64,000 bases of DNA from Oscillospiraceae bacterium (GTDB taxonomy: Bacteria; Bacillota; Clostridia; Oscillospirales; Ruminococcaceae), in NCBI GenBank assembly GCA_022791315.1, contig JAAVYW010000008.1:1-64000 (forward strand), given 5' to 3'. Below, in pieces: positions 25,801 to 33,719 of this stretch (positions are counted from its first letter, which is position 1; each line of letters opens with the position of its first letter). The notes beneath the pieces are model-generated. The model ran no database searches. It saw nothing but the letters and a program-made list of their open reading frames with translations, and was not told where the DNA came from. A program made the position numbers and the translations under genes.

Positions 25801-25892
25801 AGGCCAGAGCTATTGGCTTGGCCTTATGTCAACTTTGACTCAGAAGGGGAGGAACGCCCAAAGGGAAATGCAAAGGCCAACATGCGTTGGCC
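25801..25892 (+). repeat. Short multi-hairpin element R3
   Basis: AGGCCA (25801-25806) pairs with TGGCCT (25819-25824), with an inner AGC/GCT stem. GGCCAAC (25875-25881) pairs with GTTGGCC (25886-25892) around ATGC. Both modules recur in other elements of this window. The 260-bp gap 25734-25993 holds only this and the terminator at 25925. Confidence 0.6.
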
Positions 25893-25924
25893 CCAGAGGG
25901 GAAGTACAAAGGCAAAACAAAAAC

Positions 25925-25965
25925 AGCAGGCAGGCCCGGGGGAATTTCCCCCGGGCCTGCCTGCT
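25925..25965 (-). terminator. Terminator of [FeFe] hydrogenase gene
   Basis: An 18-bp perfect stem (25925-25942 with 25948-25965, loop AATTT) is followed on the minus strand by GTTTTTGTTTTG. It lies 28 bp past the hydrogenase stop codon. Confidence 0.9.
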
Positions 25966-25993
25966 ATGTATAAGGAGTGTAGAAAGGAGTAGG

Positions 25994-27427
25994 CTAGACG
26001 ATGATACCGATTGCGTCGGTGATGCTCTTTTCCAGAGCTTCCATGCCGTAGCGGTCCACTTGGGTCTTGTCCTTTTCGCCGTGGGTGAGGCAGCCCGCAC
26101 CGCCGATGCAGCCGCCGTTACAGGCCATGCCCTCGATAAAGTTACCGGGGAGCACGTTTTTGCCCGCCTTGAGCAGGGCCACACGGCAGGCCTCAATGCC
26201 GTCGCAGGGGATGGGCTTGTACTCAAAGTCGGTGAGGTTTTGTTCCTTGAGGGCCTGCTTCACAGCGTCCGCCAGGCCGCCGCTGCGGGCAAAGATACGC
26301 CCATAGTAGGAGGCATTGTCCAATACGTCCTCGGGAAGGGTGTCAAGCTCCACTTCCCTGGCGTCAAAGAGGGCTTGGAGCTCCTCAAAGGTGAGCACAC
26401 AGTCGATATAGGGGCGCACCTTTTCCTTCTGGAATTCCATTTTCTTGGCAGTACAGGGGCCGATGAAGATGATTTTGGCATCCGGGTCGGTCTCCTTGAT
26501 GTATTTGGCAATGGTGGCCATGGGGGAGAGGTTGTGGGAGATATGGTCCGCCAGCTGGGGGAAGGCTTTCTCGATATAGTCCACGAAGGCGGGGCAGCAG
26601 GAGCTGGTGAGGAAGCCCTTTTCCGTGAGCTCCTTTGCCTCGGCAAAGGCCACCATGTCCGCGCCCAGGGCGGCTTCAATCACGTGGTGGAAGCCCAGCT
26701 GTTTGATGCCGGAAATCACCTGCCCCAGCTTGGCATAGCTGAACTGGCTGGAAATAGAGGGGGCCACTACGGCATAGAGCTTGTATTTCTGGTTTTTCTC
26801 GCTCTTCTTAATCAGGTCGGCCACATCTAAGAGGAAGGATTTGTCCACGATGGCGCCGAAGGGGCACTGGTAGACACAGGCGCCGCAGGAGATGCACTTG
26901 CTGTTGTCGATAGTGGCGGCCCCGTCTTCCCTATGGCCGATAGCCTTGACTTTACAGGCATTTTCGCAGGGGCGCTTGCTGTTGGCGATGGCGCTATAGG
27001 GGCAGACCTTGGCGCACTGGCCGCATTCCACACACTTGCTCTTGTCGATAATGGCTTTCTGGTTCTCGTCAAAGGAGATGGCGCCCCGTTTGCACACATC
27101 CTCGCAGCGGTGGGCCAGGCAGCCGCGGCAGCTCTCAGTGACGTGGTAGCCGGACATGGGGCACTCGTCACAGGCGATGTCGATAACCTGGATGACGTTG
27201 GGGTTGGATTTGTCGCCGCCCATAGCCATTTTGATGCGCTCCTCCACAATGGCCCGCTCTTTATAGATGCAGCAGCGCATAGTGGGTTTGTCGCCCTTGA
27301 CAATGGTTTTGGGAATGTCGGTGTAGCACTCTAAGAGGTTGTCGTCAAAGGAGTGCTTGGCGACTTCCCGGAGCACCTTGTATTTTAGGTACTGGACTTT
27401 TGTATCGAATTTACGCAGCTTACTCAT
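25994..27427 (-). CDS. [FeFe] hydrogenase, group B-like
   Basis: Soluble iron-sulfur protein of 477 residues that probably reduces protons or oxidises H2. The N-terminal part carries many Cys, including CDECPMSGYHVTESCRGC, and two 4Fe-4S ferredoxin clusters (CVECGQCAKVCPYSA and CISCGACVYQCPFGA). The H-cluster domain has all three motifs in variant form: L1 TSSCCPAF (about 275), L2 GPCTAKKME, L3 EGMACNGGCIGGAG. The N-terminal Cys pattern and the variants fit the monomeric group B hydrogenases of Clostridia; this subgroup call is by recollection of family features. AAAGGA lies 11 nt before the ATG. It lies downstream of the phosphatase and sensory hydrogenase genes, with element R2 between. Confidence 0.88.
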   Translation of the reverse strand: MSKLRKFDTKVQYLKYKVLREVAKHSFDDNLLECYTDIPKTIVKGDKPTMRCCIYKERAIVEERIKMAMGGDKSNPNVIQVIDIACDECPMSGYHVTESCRGCLAHRCEDVCKRGAISFDENQKAIIDKSKCVECGQCAKVCPYSAIANSKRPCENACKVKAIGHREDGAATIDNSKCISCGACVYQCPFGAIVDKSFLLDVADLIKKSEKNQKYKLYAVVAPSISSQFSYAKLGQVISGIKQLGFHHVIEAALGADMVAFAEAKELTEKGFLTSSCCPAFVDYIEKAFPQLADHISHNLSPMATIAKYIKETDPDAKIIFIGPCTAKKMEFQKEKVRPYIDCVLTFEELQALFDAREVELDTLPEDVLDNASYYGRIFARSGGLADAVKQALKEQNLTDFEYKPIPCDGIEACRVALLKAGKNVLPGNFIEGMACNGGCIGGAGCLTHGEKDKTQVDRYGMEALEKSITDAIGIIV

Positions 27428-27494
27428 GGTGATGATTCCTTTCTCAGGGGGAGTATCTGGGGGCGTGGGGGTGGGCTCTCCTGTTCGGCGGGGG

Positions 27495-27780
27495 TGCGCC
27501 TGTTTGCCAGAGGCAAAGGCAGCGAGAGGGGCATAAAATGATGCCGACAGAGGAGAGCCGGGAGTGGGGCGGCCGGGTTGGCTGGGTGGTGGTTTATAGC
27601 TTGCTTTTTGAAGCCGCCCGTTTGAGCTTGGGGTGTTTCGCTCGTTGCGACGAACGACCAAAGGCTTTGCCTTTGGAAAAGTCAAGCCTGCGGCTTGACT
27701 TGTAAGAATCGCAACGCGATTCTTACAAGACCAACGCAGTTGGTCTTTACCACCCTTTGAAAAGGGTGGACGGAACTTTT
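27495..27780 (+). repeat. Multi-hairpin intergenic element, copy R2
   Basis: The 390-bp gap 27428-27817 holds no gene. It carries consecutive hairpins aligned with R1. TTTGCC has loop AGA and CCAAAGGC has loop TTT (27658-27676). AAGTCAAGCC has loop TGC (27679-27701) and TTGTAAGAATCGC has loop AAC (27700-27728). AAGACCAAC has loop GCA (27727-27747), and CCACCCTTT pairs with AAAGGGTGG (27750-27769). Stem order equals that in R1. Loops differ, and several stem bases change on both arms. Confidence 0.82.
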
Positions 27781-27817
27781 CGTGTCGCTTCGCTGTGGAA
27801 GCCTGGGCAACTGCTAT

Positions 27818-28996
27818 TTAGAAGTGGCTGACCTTGATTTGTTTGCCCATTTTGCGCAGGGCTTCGGCGAGTTCGTCTACCAGGCGCATTTTGATGCTGA
27901 AGTTGATGGGCAGGTTGGGGTTCTGGTGGGCAGGGTTGATGGCTTTGCCCACGTAGAAGTTGATGTCGGTGGCCTCCTCAAAGAGGAGGCGGGCGATTTG
28001 GGAGGCGCCGTCCTTTTTATAGCTCCAATCGGTATAGCTCTCGTTGCGGGAGAGGTAGTCGTTGGCATAGGTGAGCACTTTATTGATGGTGATGACGCCC
28101 TCGGTTGTCAAATCCACGCCGTCAATTTTGGCAATGGGGGGGATTTCCGGGTCAAGATAGCCCAGGGTGGGCTGCACGGTCTTGCCCAGGAATTTGGCGG
28201 CCAGGTTGGAGGTGGTGCCGCCGCAGACGATGTGCTTGCCCTCCTTGGAGAAGAACAGGGACATCATCTTGCCCACGTCGTCGGGGGAGGCGGGGGGGCC
28301 AATCATCAGGTTCACCGGTTTGCGCACCCGGACTTTGACGGTGCTGATGGTGGTATCGTCCCCGGGGATGTCGCCATAGAGGTGGACGCACTCGTCTAGG
28401 AGGATAGTGGAGAGGGTCTTGGCGGTGAAGTCCGGGTCGTACATCATCTCCATGAATTCGATGATGTTTTTCCGCTCCCAGCCAAAGTTCAGGCTGGTGC
28501 CCACGCCGGCGTGGATGGCGCCGTCACTCATGGCGATGAAGATGTCGCCCTCCTGGATGGGGATTTTGGAGCGGCTGATGTTTTTCCCGCCGATTTCCAT
28601 TACGGTACGGGGGTACTCCACGTTCTTGCCGTCCCGGAGCATAATCACGTCGGGGTTGTCATACTGGATGATTTCGGCCTCGCTGTTGTTGACGATGTGG
28701 ATGATGGTGAAGGTGGAATAGGCCACCTGCCGCACCTCGCACACCGGCAGGGTGGCGGCGATGGTGGAGACGCAGTCCTCCACGCTCATGTCGTTCGCCA
28801 TCATGGTGGAGATGATTTTGGAGGTGAGGGTGGAGAGAATATTGGCCTTGACGCCGCTGCCCAATCCGTCCGCCAAAACCATCACGACGGAATCGCTGCC
28901 CTGACCGATGAGTTCCACATGGTCGCCGCACAGCTGTTCCCCGTTTTTGTTGACGCTGCGATAACCGATGTCGGTACAGAGATTATTCATTATCAT
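27818..28996 (-). CDS. SpoIIE/PP2C-type serine phosphatase
   Basis: Protein of 392 residues whose first 240 form a PP2C-like SpoIIE phosphatase domain. Metal-binding Asp residues are visible in LADGLGSGVKA (D43), AMSDGAIH (about 160) and GDDTT (about 223). The remaining 150 residues have no family I recognise. Its start overlaps the stop of the sensory hydrogenase gene by 4 nt, so the two are translationally coupled. It probably removes phosphate from a regulator in response to the hydrogenase sensor; that link is inferred from position and from similar gene pairs in other Clostridia. Confidence 0.85.
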   Translation of the reverse strand: MIMNNLCTDIGYRSVNKNGEQLCGDHVELIGQGSDSVVMVLADGLGSGVKANILSTLTSKIISTMMANDMSVEDCVSTIAATLPVCEVRQVAYSTFTIIHIVNNSEAEIIQYDNPDVIMLRDGKNVEYPRTVMEIGGKNISRSKIPIQEGDIFIAMSDGAIHAGVGTSLNFGWERKNIIEFMEMMYDPDFTAKTLSTILLDECVHLYGDIPGDDTTISTVKVRVRKPVNLMIGPPASPDDVGKMMSLFFSKEGKHIVCGGTTSNLAAKFLGKTVQPTLGYLDPEIPPIAKIDGVDLTTEGVITINKVLTYANDYLSRNESYTDWSYKKDGASQIARLLFEEATDINFYVGKAINPAHQNPNLPINFSIKMRLVDELAEALRKMGKQIKVSHF

Positions 28997-30660
28997 TTGA
29001 GCGACTCCTTTAACTTAGTCAGAGCAATTTTTGTCTCGGCAGTGGTTTCCCCTAACAGGGATGCAATTTCCTGCACAGCCCGCATCTGCTTCTCAATCAC
29101 CTTGTCGGTGACTTCAATGGTCTGGCGGCTCAGGTCTTCTTTTTGCAGTTTCGAGGTCTCTTCATCGGTCACATCCCGCATGATGCACATGATGATGTGA
29201 TAGCTCTTGTCGTAGATGACGCTCTCCTCCACATAGCGGTGATACTCCGGGAGATAAATCCGCTTGTCGTGGACGCTGATGCCTTTGCCCAGTACCTCAA
29301 AGAAAATCTGGGGGTCCAGGATGCGCACTACGGGCTCGCCCAGGACATCGCTCTCCTGCTTGATGTTCATGATAGAGCGGGCAGCGGCGTTAATCTGCTG
29401 CACTTCTAAGGACTCGTTGAGGACAATGATGCCGTTGGGGGTGTTTTGGATAATGTGGTCGGAGAAGGACTCGGCCTTGTCCTTTAAATAGGGCAGGCAC
29501 ATGGAGAGGTCGGCCTTGCCCAGATAGACGGCGATGGCCTTTTCCCGGCAGGTGTCGTAGCCGCAGCTGCCGCAGTTTAATTCGTCCTCAGGCTTGGTCT
29601 TGCCCATCTGGCGCAGGATTTCCTCAATGGCCCGGCTGCCGGGCATGGATTTATGTACGCCCTTGAACTGCATATCCAGGTGAAGGGCCTTGGCGTCCAT
29701 GGGCTCTAAGGGCAAATCATTTTTGCCGGCAAAGCGGTGGACCGCTGCATAGTCCCGCACAGGGGCGCGGCGGGTCTTTTCCATGACAGGGCCGCCTACG
29801 CAGCTGCCGGGGCAGGCCGACATCTCAATAAAGCAGTGGCTGAGATTGCCTGCTGCGATGTCGTCCAGGGCGGCCATGCAGTTTTGCACGCCGTCTAGGG
29901 CCATGTAGGTGTAGCCGTCGCTCTCACAGTCCATGCTGCCCAGGATACCGCCAGTGGTGGGGAAGAGGCGGGATTTGGCGCCCTCGGCATCGTCGGGGAG
30001 GTTCTCGAAAATCACACGCTCCTCCTGGAGCCAGCCGGAGAGCTCTTCAAAGGTGAGGGCATAGTCCACGATGCCACTGCTCTCCTCGGCCTCGGCCTTC
30101 TTGGAGATACAGGGGCCGACGAAGACTGTCTTTGCACCCGGGTGCTCCTCTTTCATCCGCTTACAGTGGGCCTGCATGGGGGAGAGCACAGGGGCCAGGA
30201 AGGGCAGCGCGTCGGGATGGTATTTCTCAATCAACAGGTTGATGGTGTGGCAGCAGGAGGAGATGATGACATCCGGGCCGCCCTCTTTTGTCATGGCGTC
30301 ATAGCGCTGCTTGACCAGCTGGGCGCCCAGGGCGGTTTCCTCCACGCCTGCAAAGCCCAGGGAGAGCAGGGCCTTTTCCATGGCCCGGAAGGTGACGCCG
30401 TAGTTTGCCACAAAGGAGGGGGCCAGGCTCGCATACACCGGCACGCCGCTGCGGATAAGGCCCTGCACGCCGCCCACATCGTTGCGGATTTCCTTGGCAC
30501 CCTGGGGGCAGACCACAAAGCACTGGCCGCAGAGGATGCACTCGTCAGGCAGGATATGGGCCTGGCCGTCGGAAAACTGGATGGATTTTACCGGGCAGTG
30601 CCGGATACATTTATAACAGTTTTTACAGTTCGAGGGTTTTAGCTTTAAGTATTCACTCAT
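28993..30660 (-). CDS. PAS-containing sensory [FeFe] hydrogenase, group C-like
   Basis: Protein of 555 residues. Two ferredoxin clusters (C12, C15, C18, C22 and C41, C44, C47, C51) precede an H-cluster domain with L1 SSCCHT (C136, C137), L2 VGPCISKK (C184) and L3 MSACPGSCVGG (C283, C287). A 4Fe-4S domain of the RnfB type follows (C363, C366, C371, C388), then a PAS domain (about 395-500) and a C-terminal helical tail. A PAS domain instead of a redox partner, plus the altered L1 (His where Pro is usual), fit the putative H2-sensing group C. AAGGAA precedes the ATG. It forms a unit with the downstream phosphatase. Confidence 0.88.
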   Translation of the reverse strand: MSEYLKLKPSNCKNCYKCIRHCPVKSIQFSDGQAHILPDECILCGQCFVVCPQGAKEIRNDVGGVQGLIRSGVPVYASLAPSFVANYGVTFRAMEKALLSLGFAGVEETALGAQLVKQRYDAMTKEGGPDVIISSCCHTINLLIEKYHPDALPFLAPVLSPMQAHCKRMKEEHPGAKTVFVGPCISKKAEAEESSGIVDYALTFEELSGWLQEERVIFENLPDDAEGAKSRLFPTTGGILGSMDCESDGYTYMALDGVQNCMAALDDIAAGNLSHCFIEMSACPGSCVGGPVMEKTRRAPVRDYAAVHRFAGKNDLPLEPMDAKALHLDMQFKGVHKSMPGSRAIEEILRQMGKTKPEDELNCGSCGYDTCREKAIAVYLGKADLSMCLPYLKDKAESFSDHIIQNTPNGIIVLNESLEVQQINAAARSIMNIKQESDVLGEPVVRILDPQIFFEVLGKGISVHDKRIYLPEYHRYVEESVIYDKSYHIIMCIMRDVTDEETSKLQKEDLSRQTIEVTDKVIEKQMRAVQEIASLLGETTAETKIALTKLKESLK

Positions 30661-30812
30661 AGCGCGGATTCCTTCTTTCCAGATGATATAAGTCAGGGCA
30701 GGGGAGAGCCCGCCCTGCCGGGGCCGGTGATGCCCGAATCCTTACCACGCCTCCTTCACGCCGCCGGAATGGGCCGGGGACAGGCAGGATACACAGCTTT
30801 TTCCTTATCCCC

Positions 30813-30891
30813 ATAGTAACAAATTTCGACGGGATTTTGTAATATAAATTTTGTATAACGATATATCTTTATCGATATATTCGTATCGATA
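30813..30891 (-). promoter_or_regulatory. Promoter and palindromic boxes before sensory hydrogenase
   Basis: On the minus strand TTACAA (30837-30842) and TACTAT (30813-30818) are 18 bp apart, a weak promoter. Upstream of it lie three palindromic octamers: GATATATC (30860-30867), TATCGATA (30870-30877) and TATCGATA (30884-30891). A TATCGAT also lies in the rex promoter. These may be binding sites for Rex or the LysR-type protein. Confidence 0.4.
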
Positions 30892-30907
30892 ACAGGAGGG
30901 CAGCGGC

Positions 30908-31816
30908 TCATGGCGCGGGGGACAGGGTGTCCCGCACCCGGCGCAGGGAGGAGAGGAATTGCTCCTCCCAGAGGGTGGGACGGCTGTGCTGGGGATAGAT
31001 GAGCAAGTCGCGCCAGGGCTCGCCGGGCGGGGAACAGCAGCGCTGCACCAGCCCGCGGCGCCGGAGGAACTCCTCCGGCGCAGGGGAATCCCGGCAGAAG
31101 GCGCCGGGCAGGAGGGACAGCAAGTCCAGCCGGGCATCCGGGCTGCAGAGGAGGGCACGCTGCTCCGGGGGCAGCGGGGGGGCGATGGACCCCTCTTCCG
31201 GGCAGAGGAGCTCGGGGCCGCTCTGCTCCAGGGCCTCCCAGGTGAGGGGGCCGCCGGAGGAGGCCAGGGGATGGCCTGTGGAGAGGGTGGCCTGCTGTTG
31301 AAATTCCCAAAAGGGCTCCCAGGACAGCTCCTCCTCCCCCAACAGCTCTAGGAAATAGGCTTCCCGCCGGGGAGGGACGCGGAGGAGCCCCAGGGAATAG
31401 GACTGCTCGGCCACGCCCCGCAGGGTTTGGAGTGGCCCGGCCTGCTGGTAGGTGACCTGGCTGCCGGGGGAGAGGCACACGCTGCCCAGGAAACGGGCAA
31501 AGGCCTCCAAACAATAGCCGGCCGGGGGGACGCAGACCCGCAGCTGCTGGGCATCCCCTGCGCCGGGGGAGAAGCGGGTTTCCAGTTCGTCGATTTGGGA
31601 GAGGATGCTGCGGGCCTGGCGGAGGAACTCCTCCCCTTTGGAGGTGGGGGTCATGCCCTTGGGGCTGCGGAGGAAAATGGGGAACCCGATGGATTCCTCC
31701 AGTTCCCGCACTGCCCGGCTGAGGTTGGGCTGGCCCATGTAGAGATTGTCCGCCGCCTGGGTGATGGAGCCGGTCTTGGCCACCTCCACGGCATAGCGCA
31801 GATGGAGAAGGTTCAC
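30908..31816 (-). CDS. LysR-family transcriptional regulator
   Basis: Protein of 302 residues. The N-terminal winged helix-turn-helix is typical (MNLLHLRYAVEVAKTGSITQ, then NLYMGQPNLSRAVRELEESI, about 1-65), followed by a LysR substrate-binding domain that is Pro- and Leu-rich. The start is GTG inside a GTGA overlap with the rex stop codon, so the pair is coupled. It lies directly upstream of the sensory hydrogenase operon and is the obvious candidate for its control. The inducer is unknown. Confidence 0.88.
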   Translation of the reverse strand: MNLLHLRYAVEVAKTGSITQAADNLYMGQPNLSRAVRELEESIGFPIFLRSPKGMTPTSKGEEFLRQARSILSQIDELETRFSPGAGDAQQLRVCVPPAGYCLEAFARFLGSVCLSPGSQVTYQQAGPLQTLRGVAEQSYSLGLLRVPPRREAYFLELLGEEELSWEPFWEFQQQATLSTGHPLASSGGPLTWEALEQSGPELLCPEEGSIAPPLPPEQRALLCSPDARLDLLSLLPGAFCRDSPAPEEFLRRRGLVQRCCSPPGEPWRDLLIYPQHSRPTLWEEQFLSSLRRVRDTLSPAP

Positions 31817-32496
31817 TGTACCCCGCCCCCCTTCCCGGAGCCGCCCTCTTGCAGGAGCTGCTGCCGCAGGTGGCTGGAGAGCACTGCCAAGGAGGCGGCC
31901 ATGTTTTCATTTTGCACCAGGATGGCCTCCGGCACCGTGAGGGTGACAGGGGCGAAGTTCCAGACGGCCAGGACCCCGGCGCGCACCAGGCGGTTGCAGA
32001 CTTCCTGGGCGGCAGAGGCAGGGGTGGTGATGATGCCGATATGGGCCCCCAGGCGGCGGCAGAGCTCCTCCAGCCGGGAGACGGGGAACACCTGCTTGCC
32101 GTGTATCCGGGCGCCGGCCAGGGCCTCATTGGCGTCAAAGGCGGCCAGGATTTTGACCCCGCAGGCCGCAAAACCGTCGTACGAGAGCAGGGCGCTGCCC
32201 AGCTGGCCCGCCCCCACCAGCACGGCGGAATCGGCGTTGTCAAACCCCAGGAAGGAGGTGAGGTCGTGGATGAGCCCCTCCACCTCAAAGCCGGTTTTGG
32301 GCCTGCCCCCCTCGCTGCTCACCGCAGCCAAATCCTTGCGCACCTGGACTTCCCCGTAGTGCAGCTGCCGGGCCAACACGGGGGAGGAGACGCTCTGCAC
32401 CCCCTGGGCCTGGAGCTCGGAAAGCAGGCTGAGGTACTCCGGCAGCCGGCGCAGCGCCTGCTTGGAGAGCGTGGGGAGCTTCTTTTCGTTTTCCAT
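31813..32496 (-). CDS. rex: Redox-sensing transcriptional repressor Rex
   Basis: Rex represses fermentation, hydrogenase and respiration genes and is released when NADH rises. The 227-residue protein has an N-terminal winged helix (LSKQALRRLPEYLSLLSEL, then LARQLHYGEVQVRKDLA) and a Rossmann domain with VLVGAGQLGSALLSYDGF (about 90-107). I start at the ATG at 32496, with AAAGG 8 nt upstream; the open frame runs further up without a ribosome-binding site. It is followed without a gap by the LysR-type gene. Confidence 0.94.
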   Translation of the reverse strand: MENEKKLPTLSKQALRRLPEYLSLLSELQAQGVQSVSSPVLARQLHYGEVQVRKDLAAVSSEGGRPKTGFEVEGLIHDLTSFLGFDNADSAVLVGAGQLGSALLSYDGFAACGVKILAAFDANEALAGARIHGKQVFPVSRLEELCRRLGAHIGIITTPASAAQEVCNRLVRAGVLAVWNFAPVTLTVPEAILVQNENMAASLAVLSSHLRQQLLQEGGSGKGGGVQ

Positions 32497-32606
32497 TGTC
32501 AAACCCTTTCTGCGGCACTCCATGCCCGCCCCCTCCGGCGGGCTGTCTCTGCTGGGGCCGCGGCGCCCCATACCCTGCCAGAGCAGGGAGGGGCACTATT
32601 GATAAT

Positions 32607-32635
32607 ATTATATCGATTTTGAGGAGAAAATGCAA
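32607..32635 (-). promoter_or_regulatory. Promoter of rex
   Basis: On the minus strand TTGCAT (32630-32635) and TATAAT (32607-32612) are 17 bp apart. A TATCGAT lies next to the -10 element (32611-32617), a possible autoregulatory site. Confidence 0.7.
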
Positions 32636-32655
32636 GGGTCAATCCGTTTTTTCGG

Positions 32656-32683
32656 TTGACTTTTTGGCAAACTATACTATAAT
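32656..32683 (+). promoter_or_regulatory. Promoter of yitT-type gene
   Basis: TTGACT (32656-32661) and a perfect TATAAT (32678-32683) are 16 bp apart, 70 bp before the start codon and divergent from the rex promoter. Confidence 0.78.
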
Positions 32684-32753
32684 AGACACGAAAACACTCA
32701 AGGCGAGTTTCTCCTGCGCCAAGGCGTGTGCGCAGCTGGCGGCTGGGAGAGCC

Positions 32754-33650
32754 ATGGGACGGGAATATGTGTGGGAAAGGGAGAGGGACGTGGAGAGGAT
32801 TCAGAACAAGACGCTGCGGGACTATCTCATTGTGACAGCGGGGACGCTGCTTTTGACGGTGGGGGTTTACTTTTTTAAGTTCCCCAACCAGTTTTCCACT
32901 GGGGGCGTCAGCGGGCTTGCCACCATCTTCGGGGCGCTGATTCCGGGGCTCACACCGGGGTCGCTGGTGTTTATCATCAACATGGCGCTGCTGGTGGTGG
33001 CCTTTCTCGTCTTCGGGCGGGGCTTTGGGGCCAAGACGGTGTATTCCAGCGTGCTCTTTTCCGTTGCCACCTGGCTGCTGGAAAGGGTTTATCCCATGGA
33101 CAAGCCCTTTACCAGCCAGCCGTTCTTGGAGCTGATTATTGCCGTTTTGCTCCCTGCCATTGGCTCGGCGCTGCTCTTTAACGTGGGGGCCTCCAGCGGG
33201 GGGACGGACATCATCGCCATGATTCTCAAAAAATACACCCATATGGACATTGGCCGGGCCCTGCTGGTGAGCGATGTGCTCATCGCTGCATCGGCCTGCT
33301 TGGTGTTCAATATGGAGACGGGGCTTTTCTCCATCATGGGGCTGTGCATGAAGGCCTTTATGGTAGACTATGTGGTGGAGAGCATTAACATGTGTAAGTA
33401 TATCACCGTTGTCACCACGAAACCGGAGGAGCTCTGCGATTACATTATCCATGTGCTGAACCACGGCGCCACGGTGATGGACGCCAGGGGGGCCTTTTCC
33501 GGGCAGGGGAAGCAGGTGATTTTAGTGGCCTGCAAGCGGTATGAGGCGCTGAGGCTGCGGCAAAAGGTGCGGGAGGTGGACCCCTCGGCCTTCCTCTTCA
33601 TCACCAATACCAGCGAGATTATCGGGAAGGGGTTCCGGAGCCTGACTTAG
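32754..33650 (+). CDS. YitT family membrane protein
   Basis: Protein of 298 residues with five to six transmembrane segments (about 25-215). The family glycine-rich loops TGGVSGLA and NVGASSGGTDIIA are present, and a C-terminal cytoplasmic DUF2179 domain contains the family's GATVMDARGAFSG region. The role of the family is unknown; transport has been suggested. I start at the ATG at 32754 (GGGAG just upstream). A GTG 13 codons later with a better-spaced AGGGAGAGGG is an alternative. Confidence 0.82.
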   Translation: MGREYVWERERDVERIQNKTLRDYLIVTAGTLLLTVGVYFFKFPNQFSTGGVSGLATIFGALIPGLTPGSLVFIINMALLVVAFLVFGRGFGAKTVYSSVLFSVATWLLERVYPMDKPFTSQPFLELIIAVLLPAIGSALLFNVGASSGGTDIIAMILKKYTHMDIGRALLVSDVLIAASACLVFNMETGLFSIMGLCMKAFMVDYVVESINMCKYITVVTTKPEELCDYIIHVLNHGATVMDARGAFSGQGKQVILVACKRYEALRLRQKVREVDPSAFLFITNTSEIIGKGFRSLT

Positions 33651-33662
33651 GGAAAGCAAACA

Positions 33663-33699
33663 GCCCCCTCTGCCTCCCTTGGGAAGGGGCAGAGGGGGC
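33663..33699. terminator. Hairpin between yitT-type gene and sigG
   Basis: GCCCCCTCTGCC (33663-33674) pairs perfectly with 33688-33699. It sits between convergent genes. The minus-strand side is followed by TGTTTGCTTT. Confidence 0.65.
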
Positions 33700-33719
33700 A
33701 CCCCCAACGGCAAAGGGGC

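Noticed and set aside
30813..30842. Classical Rex operator at the hydrogenase promoter
   Set aside because: Only a TTGTTA half-site is present without a proper inverted partner, so I report only the TATCGATA boxes.
30756..32288. 510-codon open frame over lysR and rex
   Set aside because: It lies on the same strand in another frame, reads Pro/Arg/Ala-rich protein without any domain, and both real genes are clear.
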